Shown: piece after piece, positions 36,311 through 48,602 of the stretch
Layout of the letters: each line of letters starts with the position of its first letter
Position numbering within the stretch: position 1 is the stretch's first letter
DNA from: Kitagawia praeruptora
Taxonomy: Eukaryota > Streptophyta > Magnoliopsida > Apiales > Apiaceae
Reading direction: 5' to 3'
NCBI GenBank assembly: GCA_037693485.1
Contig: CM075345.1
Coordinates: 79,419,001 to 79,483,000, forward strand
DNA length: 64,000 bases
Program-made: the position numbers and the translations under genes
Notes under the pieces: model-generated
The model's input: only the letters and a program-made list of their open reading frames with translations
What the model was told of the DNA's origin: nothing
The model's database searches: none

Positions 36311-39300
36311 TTGCAGGGCAAAGAAAGTGAAAAGAAGGTCATGTGGATTTTGGACAGTGGATGCTCAAATCATATGACTGGTGATATGGCCCTGCTATCA
36401 CAGTAGGAGGAAAAGGCTGGCCCAATGGTTGCTTTTGGAGATGACAGCATGGGTAACACATTGGGATATGGCAAGTTGAAAGTTGGTAATGTCATCATTG
36501 AAGATGTAGCACTAGTCAAGGGGCTCAAGCATAATCTGCTAAGTGTTGGTTAGTTTACTGATAGGGGATTCAAGGTGGATTTTGACAAAGATGAATGTTT
36601 GATCACCCACAAGAAGACTGGTGATTTTGCTCTATCTGGAGTAAGGAAGGGAAGCCTGTTTGTAGCCAATATGGATTCTGCAAACAAGGACAAAATTTGT
36701 TGCTTTTACTCAAAAGCATCAAATGAAGATTGTTGGCTGTGGCACAAGAAACTATCACACCTGAACTTCAAAGCCATTAACTCTCTAGTCAAAAGAAAGT
36801 TAGTGAGAGGCATGCCCACACTTGAATTCTATCAAGAAGGAGTGTGTGAGGCTTGTCAAAAAGGAAAGATGAAAAGATCAAGCCACAAGACAAAGACAGT
36901 GACATCTATAACCAAGCCCCTACAACTCATTCATATGGATTTGTTTGGGCCTGTCAATATTATGTCACTAGGAAGAAAGAAGTATGCCTTGGTGATGGTT
37001 GATGATTTTTCAAGGTATACATGGGTGGAATTTCTTGCATCAAAAGATGAGGCTCCACAAGTAATCATTGAGCATATAAAGAAAGTTGACAAGGAAGCAA
37101 AGGCCAACAATGCAAGTGTGATTGCACTGAGAAGTGATAATGGAACAGAGTTCAGAAATGTCAAACTTGAAGCATTTTGTAAAGAGAATGGTATTTCTCA
37201 GCAATTCTCAGCTCCAAGAACTCCACAACAAAATGGAGTTGTTGAGAGGAAGAATAGAACTCTAATTGAGGCTGCTAGAACAATGTTACTTGATGCAAAA
37301 ATGCCTACATGTTTTTGGGCTGAGGCTGTGAGCACTGCATGCTATATCCAGAACAGAACTCTCATTAACAAAAACACTAGAAAGACACCTTATAACTTGA
37401 TGACTGAAAAGAAGCCTACTCTAAAGTATGTTCATACTTTTGGAAGCAAATGCTTTATATTGAAGGATAATTCTGAATATGTTGGAAAATTTGATGCAAA
37501 AGCATTTGAAGGAATTTTTCTTGGATACTCTATGGAAAGAATTGCATACAAGGTTTATGTCATCAGTCAAAAGAAAGTTATGGAAAGCACAGATGTGACA
37601 TTTGATGACAGCAAACTACCTGGACTAGAAGAAGCCAATGATGAAGATAAAGATCCATTGAAGTTTGATAATCTAGATGATTCTGATGAAGAGACTGAAA
37701 CTGAAGTTGAAACTCGAGTTCAACAAACTCAAGTGAATGATGATACAAGAGAAGAATTTGTGCCAATCAATAGTGAAGGAACAAGCATCCAAGACACACC
37801 TGTAAGTAGTGGCAACTTCACCGGGGGAGGAAATGAGAATGACCATGATGTGGATGATGAAGCAACATCAAGAATGAGAAATCAGGCTGAGCACTCAAGG
37901 AAATGGGATAGATCACACACTGCAGAGCAAATCATTGGAGATCCTAATGCAGGAGTAAGGACTAGGAGAGCAACTCAGAATGAGTGCCTCTATGGCTGTT
38001 TTCTATCACAAGTTGAGCCTAAGAAACTTGATGATGCACTGTTGGATCCAGATTGGATTATTGCTATGCAAGAGGAGCTGAATCAATTTGAAAGGAACAA
38101 AGTATGGGAACTTGTGCCTGCACCAAAGAACAGAACCATTGTTGGAACAAAATGGGTTCTAAAGAATAAGATGGATGAAGATGGTGTAATTATAAGAAAC
38201 AAAGCAAGGTTGGTTGCAAAAGGATACTCTCAACAGGAAGGCATTGATTATGATGAGACATTTGCTCCTGTTGCTAGATTGGAAGCCATCAGAATATTCT
38301 TGGCATTTGCTGCTCATTCAAACTTTAAAGTGTATCAAATGGATGTCAAGAGTGCATTTCTGAATGGAGAGTTGGAAGAAGAAGTCTATGTGCAACAACC
38401 ACCTGGTTTTGAGGATCCACACTTCCCAGAATTTGTCTATAGATTGCTTAAGGCATTGTATGGACTTAAGCATGCTCCAAGAGCATGGTATGATACTTTA
38501 TCACAATTTCTTCTTGAGAATCAATTCACTAGAGGCCCACTGGACAAGACATTGTTTTACAAGAAGCATGGTGATGATCTTATCTTAGTTCAGATCTATG
38601 TGGATGATATCATTTTTGGTTCTACAAATGAGAAGCTGTGTGAGAAATTTTCTAAACTCATGCAGAGCAGATATGAGATGAGTATGATGGGAGAGTTGAC
38701 ATTCTTTCTTGGGTTGCAAGTCAGTCAAAGGAAGGATGGTATCTTTATCAGTCAGACCAAGTATATCAAGGATTTATTGAAGAAGTTTGACTTGGAAGAT
38801 TGCTCACCTGCAAAGACACCCATGGCCACTGCCACTAAATTAGATGAAGATGCTAAATGCAAGAAGGTAGATATCTCAGTCTACAGAGGCATGGTTGGTT
38901 CTCTGCTCCATCTCACTGCAAGTATGCTAGACATCATGTTTGCTACATGCTTGTGTGCAAGGTTTCAATCAAATCCAAAAGAATCACATTTGATTGCTAT
39001 AAAAAGGATCTTTAGATATCTGAAGGGCACTCCAAACTTGGGACTATAGTATCCTAAGGACACAGGGTTCAATCTGGTTGGTTATTCTGATGCTGATTAT
39101 GCTGGATGCAGAGTGGATAGGAAAAGCACCTCAGGTAGCTGCCAGTTTCTTGGACAAAGGTTAGTCTCTTGGTATAGCAAGAAACAACAATCTGTGTCAA
39201 CTTCTACAACTGAGGCTGAATACATAGTTGCTGGAAGTTGTTGTGCTCAAGTGCTTTGGATTAGAAATCAACTTAGAGATTATGGACTTGTGTTGGAAAG

Positions 39301-39550
39301 AATTCCAATCATGTGTGACAACACAAGTGCAATCTCTATAGTTGCAAATCCTGTCAATCATTCTAGAACAAAACACATTGACATCAGATATCATTTCATT
39401 AGAGAACATGCAACTAATGGAACCATTGAGTTGCATTATGTCTCTACAGATAAACAACTAGCTGACATATTCACTAAGCCACTAGATGAAGCCACCTTCA
39501 CAAGGTTGGTTAGTGAGATTGGAATGCTGAATTCTTCAGATTCTGGCTAA
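36311..39550 (+). pseudogene. Element D pol (protease, integrase, RT, RNase H)
   Basis: The frame begins at TTGCAGGGCAAA. Protease: WILDSGCSNHMTG, Asp codon 36353-36355. Integrase: H-X3-H in WLWHKKLSHLN and CEACQKGK, then catalytic Asp 36938-36940, Asp 37136-37138 and Glu 37244-37246 (D-35-E spacing kept). RT: YVDDIIFGS from 38597. RNase H: SDADYAGCRVDRKSTSG, TEAEY and CDNTSA. Stops interrupt it at 36404-36406 (TAG), 36551-36553 (TAG) and 39047-39049 (TAG), all in the same phase, so these are point changes rather than frameshifts. The product would be the replication enzymes of a Copia element; this copy cannot make them in full. Confidence 0.92.
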
Positions 39551-40395
39551 GTGAATATATCATCTAGATTGTTGCAGCAGTAAACACTTACTTTATCTAA
39601 GTTTTCAATATTTTTGGAGTAAGTGTTGGCTGAAATATGATTTATAAATATTTCAAATCTGTTGCATATGTTGGAAAATCATATTTTTGCTAACTTGAAA
39701 TTTCTATGAAATTTTTGAGAAAATCACAATTTAATTTGCTAGAATATTCTTCAATGAATATGGCTGGTCAATTTTAAAAGATAGTGAAAATCAATTTTTA
39801 TGAGTGATGGGTATAGTTCGATAAGTCAAACTTCTCGAATGATTCACTATTCGACATCTCTAACAAGTCTCATTAGAGTACTCTTGAGTTCTCGAATAGA
39901 GTCTTTTAGAGTTCTCGAATAGAGATTTTCTTGACTTCTCGAATATATTGTTTTAGTTCTCGATTGACTGAGTTCTCGAATACTATATTTGAGTTCTCGA
40001 ATCATTTGAAAAGGCTGAATTCTCGCTGAATTTTAACCGATTTTGGACTTTTGTCTAAAAGTTTAATTCACTCATAAAAACACATTTTATTTAATTTAGA
40101 ATTATTTCTGAGTTAGATAACTGCCAGCTGTGAGTTTCTATCTGCTTGAGTTATCGATTAAGCCTTTCTTGACTTCTCGAATAGTTGTTTTATACTTCTC
40201 GAATGCCTGACTTGTCGATACAAAACATACTTCTAAACGACAATTCAAGTACTTCATACTTATACAATTCTACACCTATTCGATTCATTTCATTCGATTT
40301 CTCAAGCATCTACACTCTCTAAACCTCTGAAACCCTAACTGCAAAAAGCCAAATTTCTTCTTCAACCTTCAATTTCTTTCCTCTCCTTCATACAA
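39551..40395 (+). other. Element D pol-ORF3 spacer with TTCTCGAAT motifs
   Basis: The 845-bp non-coding stretch carries about eight copies of TTCTCGAAT between 39820 and 40210, usually preceded by GAG or GAC (GAGTTCTCGAAT, GACTTCTCGAAT). The same word, mostly in the reverse orientation, is arrayed in D's LTRs. The spacer may hold a promoter or splice acceptor for ORF3 (inference). Confidence 0.7.
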
Positions 40396-43300
40396 ATGGC
40401 AACAATAAAGTTCAACACCAATTTCATTTCCCTAACTAGTGATGTGGAAGCACCCAACGCCAATTTCAAGTGCTTTGTGAAATGGATGGCTGAGTCATAC
40501 ATCAAGGATGCACTCTCTGCCAACCCAACTCTATATCTTGATATCCTGGAACAGTTTTGGGGCACTGCTACTGTGGAGGTTGTAGCCCTGGAAAACGCAA
40601 TCACTTCATATATCATCTACTGCAAGATTCAGGATCAGGAAATCACTATCACTACTGTAGACATGAATCAAGCACTGGGCCTACAACAAGAGTAATTTGA
40701 CAGACTGGCCACGAATGCAGAGTTAGAGGAATTCTTTGAGTTCATCAACTACTCAGATGGGATCAATCTTGGCAAGCTGAACAGAAAGAATCTGAGAAAG
40801 GAGTGGAGCTATGTGTTTGCAACTCTTCTTCAAGTCTTCACTGCCAGGAAATCAAGCTTTGATCAAATCAGTGCACCTGTGCAGCAAATTGGCTATGCAT
40901 TGGCCTATGGAAAGAAGATAGATGTTGGCCAAATCATCCTACAAGAACTATATGGGAGACTTGGTAAGAACACAACCAAGAGAGGTACTGATATTTTCTT
41001 CCCTCGCTTTATTCAATCTGTACTTAACTTTAAAAATGCTCAATTGATTGAATTGCCTGGGATAGATAAAACTAAAATAGGCTATCCTAAGTCCATGACC
41101 AAACTCATTTTTGGTAATTTGGAGACTAGGAATGATGTGGATGTAAGACTTAACATAACTCCCCATATGGAGAGTTTGTTTAGAACTTACCCCCACAACA
41201 TGCCAACATTTGATGCAAAATCTCAGTTAGCTAAGCCCAAGCAAGTAGAACAAAATGCTAACCTAGGGCTAGCTAACCAACCCTCTCAACCAAACACTCT
41301 ACCAATTACTGGACCAACTGCATCATCCTCTCAAAAGGGTGATGTTAGTAAAAAGAAGAGAATGGAAGTAATGTCTGCACCCTTGAATATCTTATCTGAA
41401 GCAGCATTAGCTGTTGAACTAGGTCTAGAAAGTGAGGAACCTGAGTCACCCTTAATAAAGCCAAAGAAGAAGAAAACTAAGACCACCTCTTCAGTCACAC
41501 AAATGGCTGAAGTTGTAAAATCAGGGGCACACAGCTCACTAGATGTATCCTCTCAACAGGGTGCATCTATAGAATCAAGCATCCTCCCCAATGCACCTTC
41601 TTGTATTGAGTCAGCACATGGGAGTGATAAGGATGGCACTACACTGAGTGGAGAGCACATCACGCTTGAAACTCCCTCTATCTCTTAGGGGGAGTTGCCA
41701 AAATCTAATCTACAACACACTCCTCTTCCAGAATCTAACACTGAAATTTCTTTGGAGCCTGTAATTCAAGAAATTGAAGAGCAAGGCATTGATCACCAAG
41801 AATCCTTCTCTTTTGGTGAGCCAATGGACTCAAGTGACTTAGTGCACGACACTTTGCTCACCACCCAGGACCCACATTTAGATGGTGAGGGAATGCATGC
41901 TGGGGCATATCCTAATGACACCATCACAAACACAGAGGCTTCACTAGTTTTTACTAGAGACTCTGTGCCTCTGTCAACTGCTGGTGTAACTCATCCCACT
42001 TCTGTGGAGACACCAGTAGTAGAGTCAATCCATCCGGTTACAGAAGTTGCATCTGTAACTGAGGAGTCTAGTTTACCTGGCTCTAGCTCTGACTTTATGT
42101 CACAATGGCTGAAGCCAGTGCACCATGATAGTGCTTCAGGATCAGGGTCTGTTCCACAACAATTGACTGTTGAAGCACTTCAAAGCTTAATTATGGATCA
42201 GATTCCTGAGTTCACAAAGATTGCACAGCACCTCCTCACTGCCAACCTACCAAATCCTGACTATGAAGCTATTCTCCTGTGCCATAAAGAGGATGTGGAG
42301 CAACAACAGGCCAAAATTGTGGATGAGTCTGAGAGAGAAGGAAATATAGATGTCTGGCTTCAAGGAAAGTATGACATTCCTCTCTCAGAAGGCCTACAGT
42401 ACCTCAGAGAAGAGTACATCACTTCACTAGGGTCCAATGCCAATTCTCTCACCCCTAGTGCTGTGTATGAAGCAGTCAATGACAGTTACAAGGGTATTCT
42501 CAAGGCTGCACACTACCTTGGCAAGGGTCTAAAGACAGAAGTCATAGAAGTGTGTACAGCCACTACCAAGGAGGTGCATGAGCTAAAAAGGGTTTTTGAT
42601 TCCAAATTCCCTCAACTGGAAACTGTGGTCAAGGAAATTCTAGCCTGCAAGTCTAGCTGTATCAAAATGGACAATGGCTTGGCCCTTCTCACGGATACTG
42701 TCACAGGGCTGGGGCATAAGTTTCAATCTCTGTCTGATCAAACCACAAACTCAAATGCCATGCTGAGAACACTGTTCAAGAATCAATATGGGGATAAGCT
42801 GGTAACTGAGGTCCCTGTTCATGACATGACCAAGTATGAAGTCCAGAGACTCAAGGATCAATCACTCTCTGGTTTCAGGGCACATGAGCTATTCACTAAA
42901 GTGGATACTCTTGAAAAGGAGGTGGCTACTCTCACTAAGTCCAATGCTCATCTTACAGACAAGGTTGCACTTCTCAATGATCAGTTGGACACTCAAGCAA
43001 CCACCACAGCTGATGTTCTTCTGCATCAACAATCTATGTTGGCTGCTATGATGAAGCATATGGGTCTTCCTCTCCCCGAAGAATCTTCAACTCCAAAGGC
43101 TCCTACTATAGCCTCTATGCCTGACAACAAGCCTAAGGGGGAGAAGAGGACATCAAGGAACTCAAAATCTAAGGGGGAGCCTCAGACTAAGGGGGAGAAA
43201 CCTAAGGAGAAGGGCATACAGTTAAATGAGGGTGGTCATCAAAAAGCCTCAAAATCTATAACCAATGTGCCAGGAAAAGGTAAAACAAAGGTTGATGAGC

Positions 43301-45199
43301 CCCCATCTCTGTCTGAGAAACCTAATCCAGCATCCAAGGATGACAAGCTGAAGAAAGTGGTTGTAGATGAAGTTGCCAAGGAAGAATATGAATTTGACAT
43401 CCCTGACATTGCTAAACAATCTCTTCAAGCTGAACCCTCAGAATTCAAAAATGTGCTTACTCAAAGAGTATGTCAAGAAACTGCAAACTCCAGATTATAC
43501 CATGACATAGCCTTTCTGAAGCATCTACAAGAGTTAAGGAAAAGAGCCAACTTCCACTACTTTGACTACATCAAGCTTCTTGTGCAAGATGTGTTTCTAG
43601 TCACTGTAATAAGAAGAGAAAATGGTGCAAACCAATCCCCATGCCATCATTCTTTCTAATGAAAGAGAAGTCTTAGTTCACACTGCCAAGAACCTTTTTC
43701 ACATCCACATTGAAGCCTTTCAAATTTTATCTAGCTCTGAACTTGGAACAATCATCAAGAAGATAAAAAGAAATAACTCACCAGACAATGATATGCTCAA
43801 GGAGATTCTCACCAAGTGCATGAAATCTCAACTGCCTCAAGTGATTCCTCAGACTCATTGTATTCTATATGAAAAGGATCAAGACATTGTTGCATTCAGA
43901 TTTAGTCAACATCTAAAGGCAAACAACATGTCCACCATAAAGTTTCTGGCTGGGGTTCTACATTCAAGGAGTGGAAAATCTAAATCTGAAAAGGAGGCTC
44001 TTGACATCCTGGTGAAGTTCATCAATTCTCAATCTGACATCAAGCCTATTGCTCAAGGTGGAAAGTCAAATCAAGACAAGGATGATCATGATAAAAGTGG
44101 AAGCAGGGGTGGAGATCAAGGGAGATATAAGGGCAGTGATGACAAGAAGAAAAGGGATGATAAAAGCAGAAAGAAGAATGATGACAAGGGTGGAGAAAAG
44201 GTCTATGAAAAGAGGAGTGGAAAACAGCAAGCCATGAACATTACTAATGACACTCCTACCACAACACAAGGCTCAATGTCTAGGGTGGATGTCACTAGTA
44301 ATGATTCATCAAAATCTACATCTCTGGCCTCTGCAAGTGTTTTACTACCTCAAGATCAAGAGAAAGGGATTCAAGTCAAGAAACCATATGTATGTTTCAA
44401 AAAGCAAACTGCTAATGGAACACTACTATGGTCAGCCAACAAAGGTCAGAAGTTTCTGCCAAACAATCGAGTGAAAAAGTTTAAACTCAAGCATGCTGCT
44501 AGGAGAGTAAAGTCATCCAGGTCAAGGGCCCTAACAATATATCCAGGCTTAAAACTCCAACCATTAGATGAAGACTTTGATGAAGACCAATTGCAATATC
44601 TAAGAGCTCAAAGAATCTACTATGTTGCCATTATGAATAACTACCTTGAGATTAAATATACTGATGGAAGGGAGAAGAAATTCAAACAAGGACAATGTCA
44701 AAATTAGGGTAAGCTATATGAAATAGAAAGAATCATTGCATTATTGGATTCTGAAGACAAAGTGGAGAAAGTATGGAAGCTGGAGTTGATTGATTTTGTA
44801 AAAATGAAGAGAGACTATGCTGAGAAGATAAGAAAGGGGTGCTTTGAGAAATGGCTAGAAAGGGAGAAGGAGATTGATAGGCTGGAAGTTGAAGCAGATA
44901 AGCTAAGGGCCAAGGGATTGTGTAGAGTTCAGTTTGATCCCTATATGGTGAAGTATAGGAGGAGAAATGGAGACAATGTCAATATCAGAATGAATCTACT
45001 CAGTCACTATCCTGCCAACATTCTAAAGCCAGTACTTGAAGATTTCAAAAACTCTATTCTACTCGAAGAACTGGATGCTATGGCAGAAATCATAAGAGCT
45101 ATGGATGAGAATGCAAGGAGGGAGAAGGAAAGAAAACAGAAAGCATATGATGATTTACAGGCCAAGGCAATGGAGATGGAATCAAATGAGAATGGCTAG
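40396..45199 (+). pseudogene. Element D third ORF (Sirevirus ORF3/env-position protein), interrupted
   Basis: It starts at ATG 40396 (MATIKFNTNF) and is traceable for about 1,600 codons. A globular N-terminal domain (to about 41200; NLRKEWSYVF, IGYALAYGKKIDVGQI) corresponds to the N-terminal domain of G's third ORF (LLRKEWSFFF, IGHALLYGGNFDFGRL). A long low-complexity Ser/Thr/Pro/Glu region, coiled coils (about 42540-43070), a Lys-rich charged region (about 44090-44220) and a C-terminal charged helix (to 45199) follow. Breaks: TAA at 40693-40695, TAG at 41686-41688, a frameshift near 43600-43660 and TAG at 44705-44707. The position after pol is that of the env-like gene of SIRE-type elements, but I see no signal peptide or clear transmembrane anchor. 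Its function is unknown. Confidence 0.75.
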
Positions 45200-45341
45200 T
45201 ATTTCATCATACTGTAAGATTATTTATCTTGTAACTTCATTCATGTGCTCAATCAATCTACATACCTGTACTTTTAAAAGTTTATCTTTATGTATGTTAG
45301 GCTTGTTATCAGACATGAAATTATGACTAAGGGTCTTACTC

Positions 45342-45356
45342 ACAATTTGGGGGAGA
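45342..45356 (+). other. Element D polypurine tract
   Basis: CAATTTGGGGGAGAT lies directly before the 3' LTR, the same tract type as in G. Confidence 0.85.
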
Positions 45357-45357
45357 T

Positions 45358-46612
45358 TGTTAGTCACAAAGCCATGCCTGTATACATCTAATAACAAGCC
45401 TAATTGTTTGTAATGCTTTGCATTACTTACATGACCTCTTAACTGAGGGAACCTCTAGTTGTAGAGTTTCTATTTGTATTGTACTTGTAGTAGGCATCAA
45501 ATCCTAGTTGTGTAACTGTACTTATAGAGTCTAGAATAATGCTTGAAAGAAGTTCCAAGGTTCATGCCTCAAACAGGAAGATAAAGGCTGTCAAATAATC
45601 ACAGTTGGGATTTGAAGAAATGAAGAATTTGCCTAAGTACCAATTCGAGAAGTATATTTGTCTATTCGAGAAGTCCAGCATTCGAGAAGTCAGGGATTCG
45701 ATATCTCAGGACACTATTCGATATCTCTGTATATACTGTTCGATATCTCATTCGATATCTCAGAGATTCGATATGTCTATGTACTCTATTCGAGAACTCA
45801 GGAAGTCAACAAGTCAAAGTAGTATTCGAGTTCTCAAGGAGTCAACAAGTCAAATGTTCTATTCGACAACTCAAGGAATCCTGATGGAAAAGAGCTATTC
45901 GAGAAGTGGTTTGATATGTCAATATAACAGTGTTCGAGAACTCAGAGTTATCGATCAAGTCAATTCCATTTCTCGAATCACTTACTTAGTCACTTCTCGA
46001 ATACATTCTTGGAGACAAAATACTGAAGAAATTGTACAAGTCAGAAACCTGCAACAAGCCAATGCACTTTATGGACCACAATCTGTAACGTGCTCTGGAA
46101 AGCCTACAAGGAAGCTTGGAGAGATATAGAAGAGACAAGGAGCTAAAGAAGTGGATCTAAACAGGCTTTGCAAAGTCAAATCTGTAACAATTAGCAAAAA
46201 AAAAAAAAATCAAATCTGTAACCGTTTGGACACTTACTCAAAAAGGATAGACAGACTAGAAAGTAATTTGTTTAGCTACCTTATTTACAGTAAGTAGGCT
46301 GTATCCATGTTCTATAAGGACACAGCCTCACTTCTGAACTTAGTAACTTTGTGAGTCAAGTTTTTCATACACTAAGCTGTATCTCTCTGAGAAAAATGAA
46401 GCTGAGAATACTATCATTTGTATTCACAGATTGTAGCAACCTTTATCTAATAATACATTAGATTAAAGTGATATTGTGTTTTGTGTTATTCTTTATCCGT
46501 ACCTTCAATCTTGCACACACAAACACTCTTGCTACATAGATTCGAAGAAGAAAAGTTCGAGAATCCATTCACCCCCCCCTCTGTATTCTCTTATCGTATT
46601 CAATACTCAACA
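45358..46612 (+). repeat. Element D 3' LTR (1,255 bp)
   Basis: This is the counterpart of 19703-20910. Relative to the 5' copy it has an extra CATTCGATATCT-type unit near 45748 and an A-rich insert near 46186-46220. It ends in CAACA followed by the TSD CAGAC. Confidence 0.93.
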
Positions 46613-46617
46613 CAGAC

Positions 46618-47765
46618 ATATTGAAGGTACGAACTCTGGTTTGAGGTGCTTGATATGGTGCTTGCGGCTGAACTGGTGGTGCAACAATTCTAAATGCATT
46701 AGAAGTCTGAACAGGCTCCTTGCAATTCCTCGTTATATGACCAACCTTGCCACACTTATAACAAATCATTCCCACCTGCTTCGCTTCAGGGCACTCATGA
46801 GCATAGTGCCCCTTCTTCCCACGCTTGTAGCAAACTATGTTAGGCTTATTACAGATACCCGGGTGCTTCCTCCCACAAATTTTGCAATCTAGTAGTGCGG
46901 GTCTTGTCACAGCCTACGAGTTTACTCCCTGGGGTCTACGGTCTTGTCCTCCGTTACCACCCCCAAACTTCTGAAAATTCCTCTGACATCCTAATCGATT
47001 TCCAAACCTTCCTCTATTCGGAAAACTCTTCTGACTTTCCGTCTCTTGGCTCCTTTCCACCTTCTCAAACTTTCTCTTCTTACCAGCTTTCTCCTTCTGG
47101 TTCAAATCACTTTCACCTACTATAATCATCGCCTTCTGAACAACAGCGGCATAAGTTCTCAACTCAAATGCAGCAACTCTACTCCTTAACCAAGGCTTTA
47201 ATCCATGCAGAAATTTCTTGGCCTTACTAGCTTCATTTCCTACATACTGAGGTGCAAACCTAGACAACTCAGTAAACTTAGCTTCATACTCTGCAACAGT
47301 CATTCCTTCCTACTTCAACTCCATAAATTCAATTTCCAACTGGTCTTGTAAATATATTGGCAAATACTTTTCAGTAAACATCTCCACAAATCTAGGTCAT
47401 GTAATGGCATCTCCTTATGTGGCTTTAATAGATTCTCAGCAAAAGTTCGCTTCTGCTCTCAGATAGAAACTAACAAACTCTACCTTCTGAACTTCATCAA
47501 CCCTAACTAACATAAAAGACTTCTCAATATCCATCAGCCATGACTTGGCCTCAATAGGATTAAGGGTACCTTTAAATTCTGGGGGATGAACAGCTTGAAA
47601 AGATTTAAAAACAATAGCTGGTTGGGCAGCTTGGTGCTGTTGGTGTTGAACAAAAGCAGCAGTTTGTTGTTGAAGTAATTGAAACATGTGGGCCATAGTA
47701 GGGTTGTCTTGGTTTTGTTGATCTTGGTTATCATTGTTGTTAGTAGGTCTTCTTCTGGGAGGCAT
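46618..47765 (-). pseudogene. Element A gag
   Basis: The start is the ATG at 47765 on the minus strand (MPPRRRPTNNN), typical of Tekay-like Gag. The core retrotransposon Gag domain follows (PPEFKGTLNPIEAKSWL, KVEFVSFYLRAEA; YEAKFTELSRFAPQYV, KAKKFLHGLKPWLRSRV). The C-terminal part has a finger damaged at its second Cys (CYKRGKKGHYAHEC) and an intact CCHC (CYKCGKVGHITRNC). The pieces share one frame and are separated by in-frame stops near 47436 and 46914 and between 47303 and 47436. D interrupts the junction to protease at 46613. Confidence 0.88.
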
Positions 47766-48218
47766 CTTTCTGATAAGAAGGTAAACAGTTTGGTAAACAA
47801 CAAGTAGGTATATATTCAAAAGGAAAAGGGTTCCTCCGCCTGATACCAATAGACGATCGGTTCCAACAATCAATATGATATGGGTACAGTTGAAAATTAT
47901 GCAACAGGATTTATATATAAACAGGTCAGTAGATACGGGAATATGGTATGCGAAGAAAGTATGGAAAAAGCGGTAAATAAAGCAGGAAACGCAAAATATA
48001 CGAATAAACATGCATTACTACTACTGAAACGATCCAACATCATCAGTTAAGGGTATTCAACCCTTCTACAACAGAACTGAAAGAAAATAACTAAAACAAC
48101 AACAATCCGTCTACTAGCACCAGGAAAATTGGGAAAATATCCTATACTAGTAGTATCCATAGCTAACACTAGTGGGATCCACCAAATGTCCCACTCACGA
48201 CATCTCCACAGAAAACAA
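47766..48218 (-). other. Element A leader between upstream ORF and gag
   Basis: About 450 bp with no supported coding content. It may contain signals for Gag expression; no motif is recognised. Confidence 0.5.
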
Positions 48219-48584
48219 CTAATCGCGAGAACCACGTCTCTCCAGAATGCATTGGATCCTACTCACAAGAATCACGGGCACGGGCTTAGGGACCGAGTAG
48301 GATCCAATGGATAACTCTTCGTGCTCAGTGACAAAAGGGGTCACGACTGGTGCTGGAACAGGAGCAGGCACGGTATTAGTAACAGGCTCAGGCACAGGCT
48401 TAGACTCGGTGGTAGGGGCAGGGATGTCGGCACGGGCCGTGGGACTCTCGACCTCAAAATCGGATACTAGCACATCGGACTCCATCTCGGCATCAGCGTC
48501 AGACATCATCTCTGAGGGATCAGACTCATTGGAAAAGCTATCAGAATCGGAAGATAGGGGAGGTGCATCGCTGGCAAGATCCAT
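48219..48584 (-). CDS. Element A acidic, Pro/Val-rich ORF upstream of gag
   Basis: The ATG at 48584 on the minus strand opens about 121 codons (MDLASDAPPLSSDSDSFSN and onward). The N-terminal half is Asp/Glu/Ser-rich and strongly acidic; the second half has PVPEPV and PAPVPAPV repeats. No known enzymatic domain is visible. It lies between PBS and gag, an unusual place for an ORF in chromoviruses, and has stayed open while gag and pol have decayed. G inserted only 18 bp upstream of this ATG. It could be a real extra protein, part of a spliced Gag leader, or a chance frame. Confidence 0.45.
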   Translation of the reverse strand: MDLASDAPPLSSDSDSFSNESDPSEMMSDADAEMESDVLVSDFEVESPTARADIPAPTTESKPVPEPVTNTVPAPVPAPVVTPFVTEHEELSIGSYSVPKPVPVILVSRIQCILERRGSRD

Positions 48585-48602
48585 GTCCTGATAATCATAT
48601 AT

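Larger units (their letters stand above)
19703..46612 (+). mobile_element. Element D: Ty1/Copia Sirevirus with third ORF, carrying two CACTA insertions
   Basis: LTRs of 1,208 and 1,255 bp (TGTTAG...CAACA) flank a PBS, gag, pol in Copia order (protease-integrase-RT-RNase H), a very long ORF after pol and a PPT. A perfect TSD, CAGAC, lies at 19698-19702 and 46613-46617. A long ORF between pol and the 3' LTR plus a CCHC-rich long Gag are Sirevirus (SIRE/Maximus) traits. Its 26.9-kb span is inflated by E (3.36 kb) and F (9.48 kb); without them the element is about 14.1 kb. Coding regions hold several nonsense and frameshift changes. Confidence 0.94.

Noticed and set aside
40396..45199. Retroviral-type envelope protein in D and G
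   Set aside because: There is no signal peptide, fusion peptide or membrane anchor that I can see. Only the position after pol is env-like.
45200..45341. Extra gene between D's third ORF and its PPT
   Set aside because: Only about 140 bp remain and no frame beyond chance length is present.
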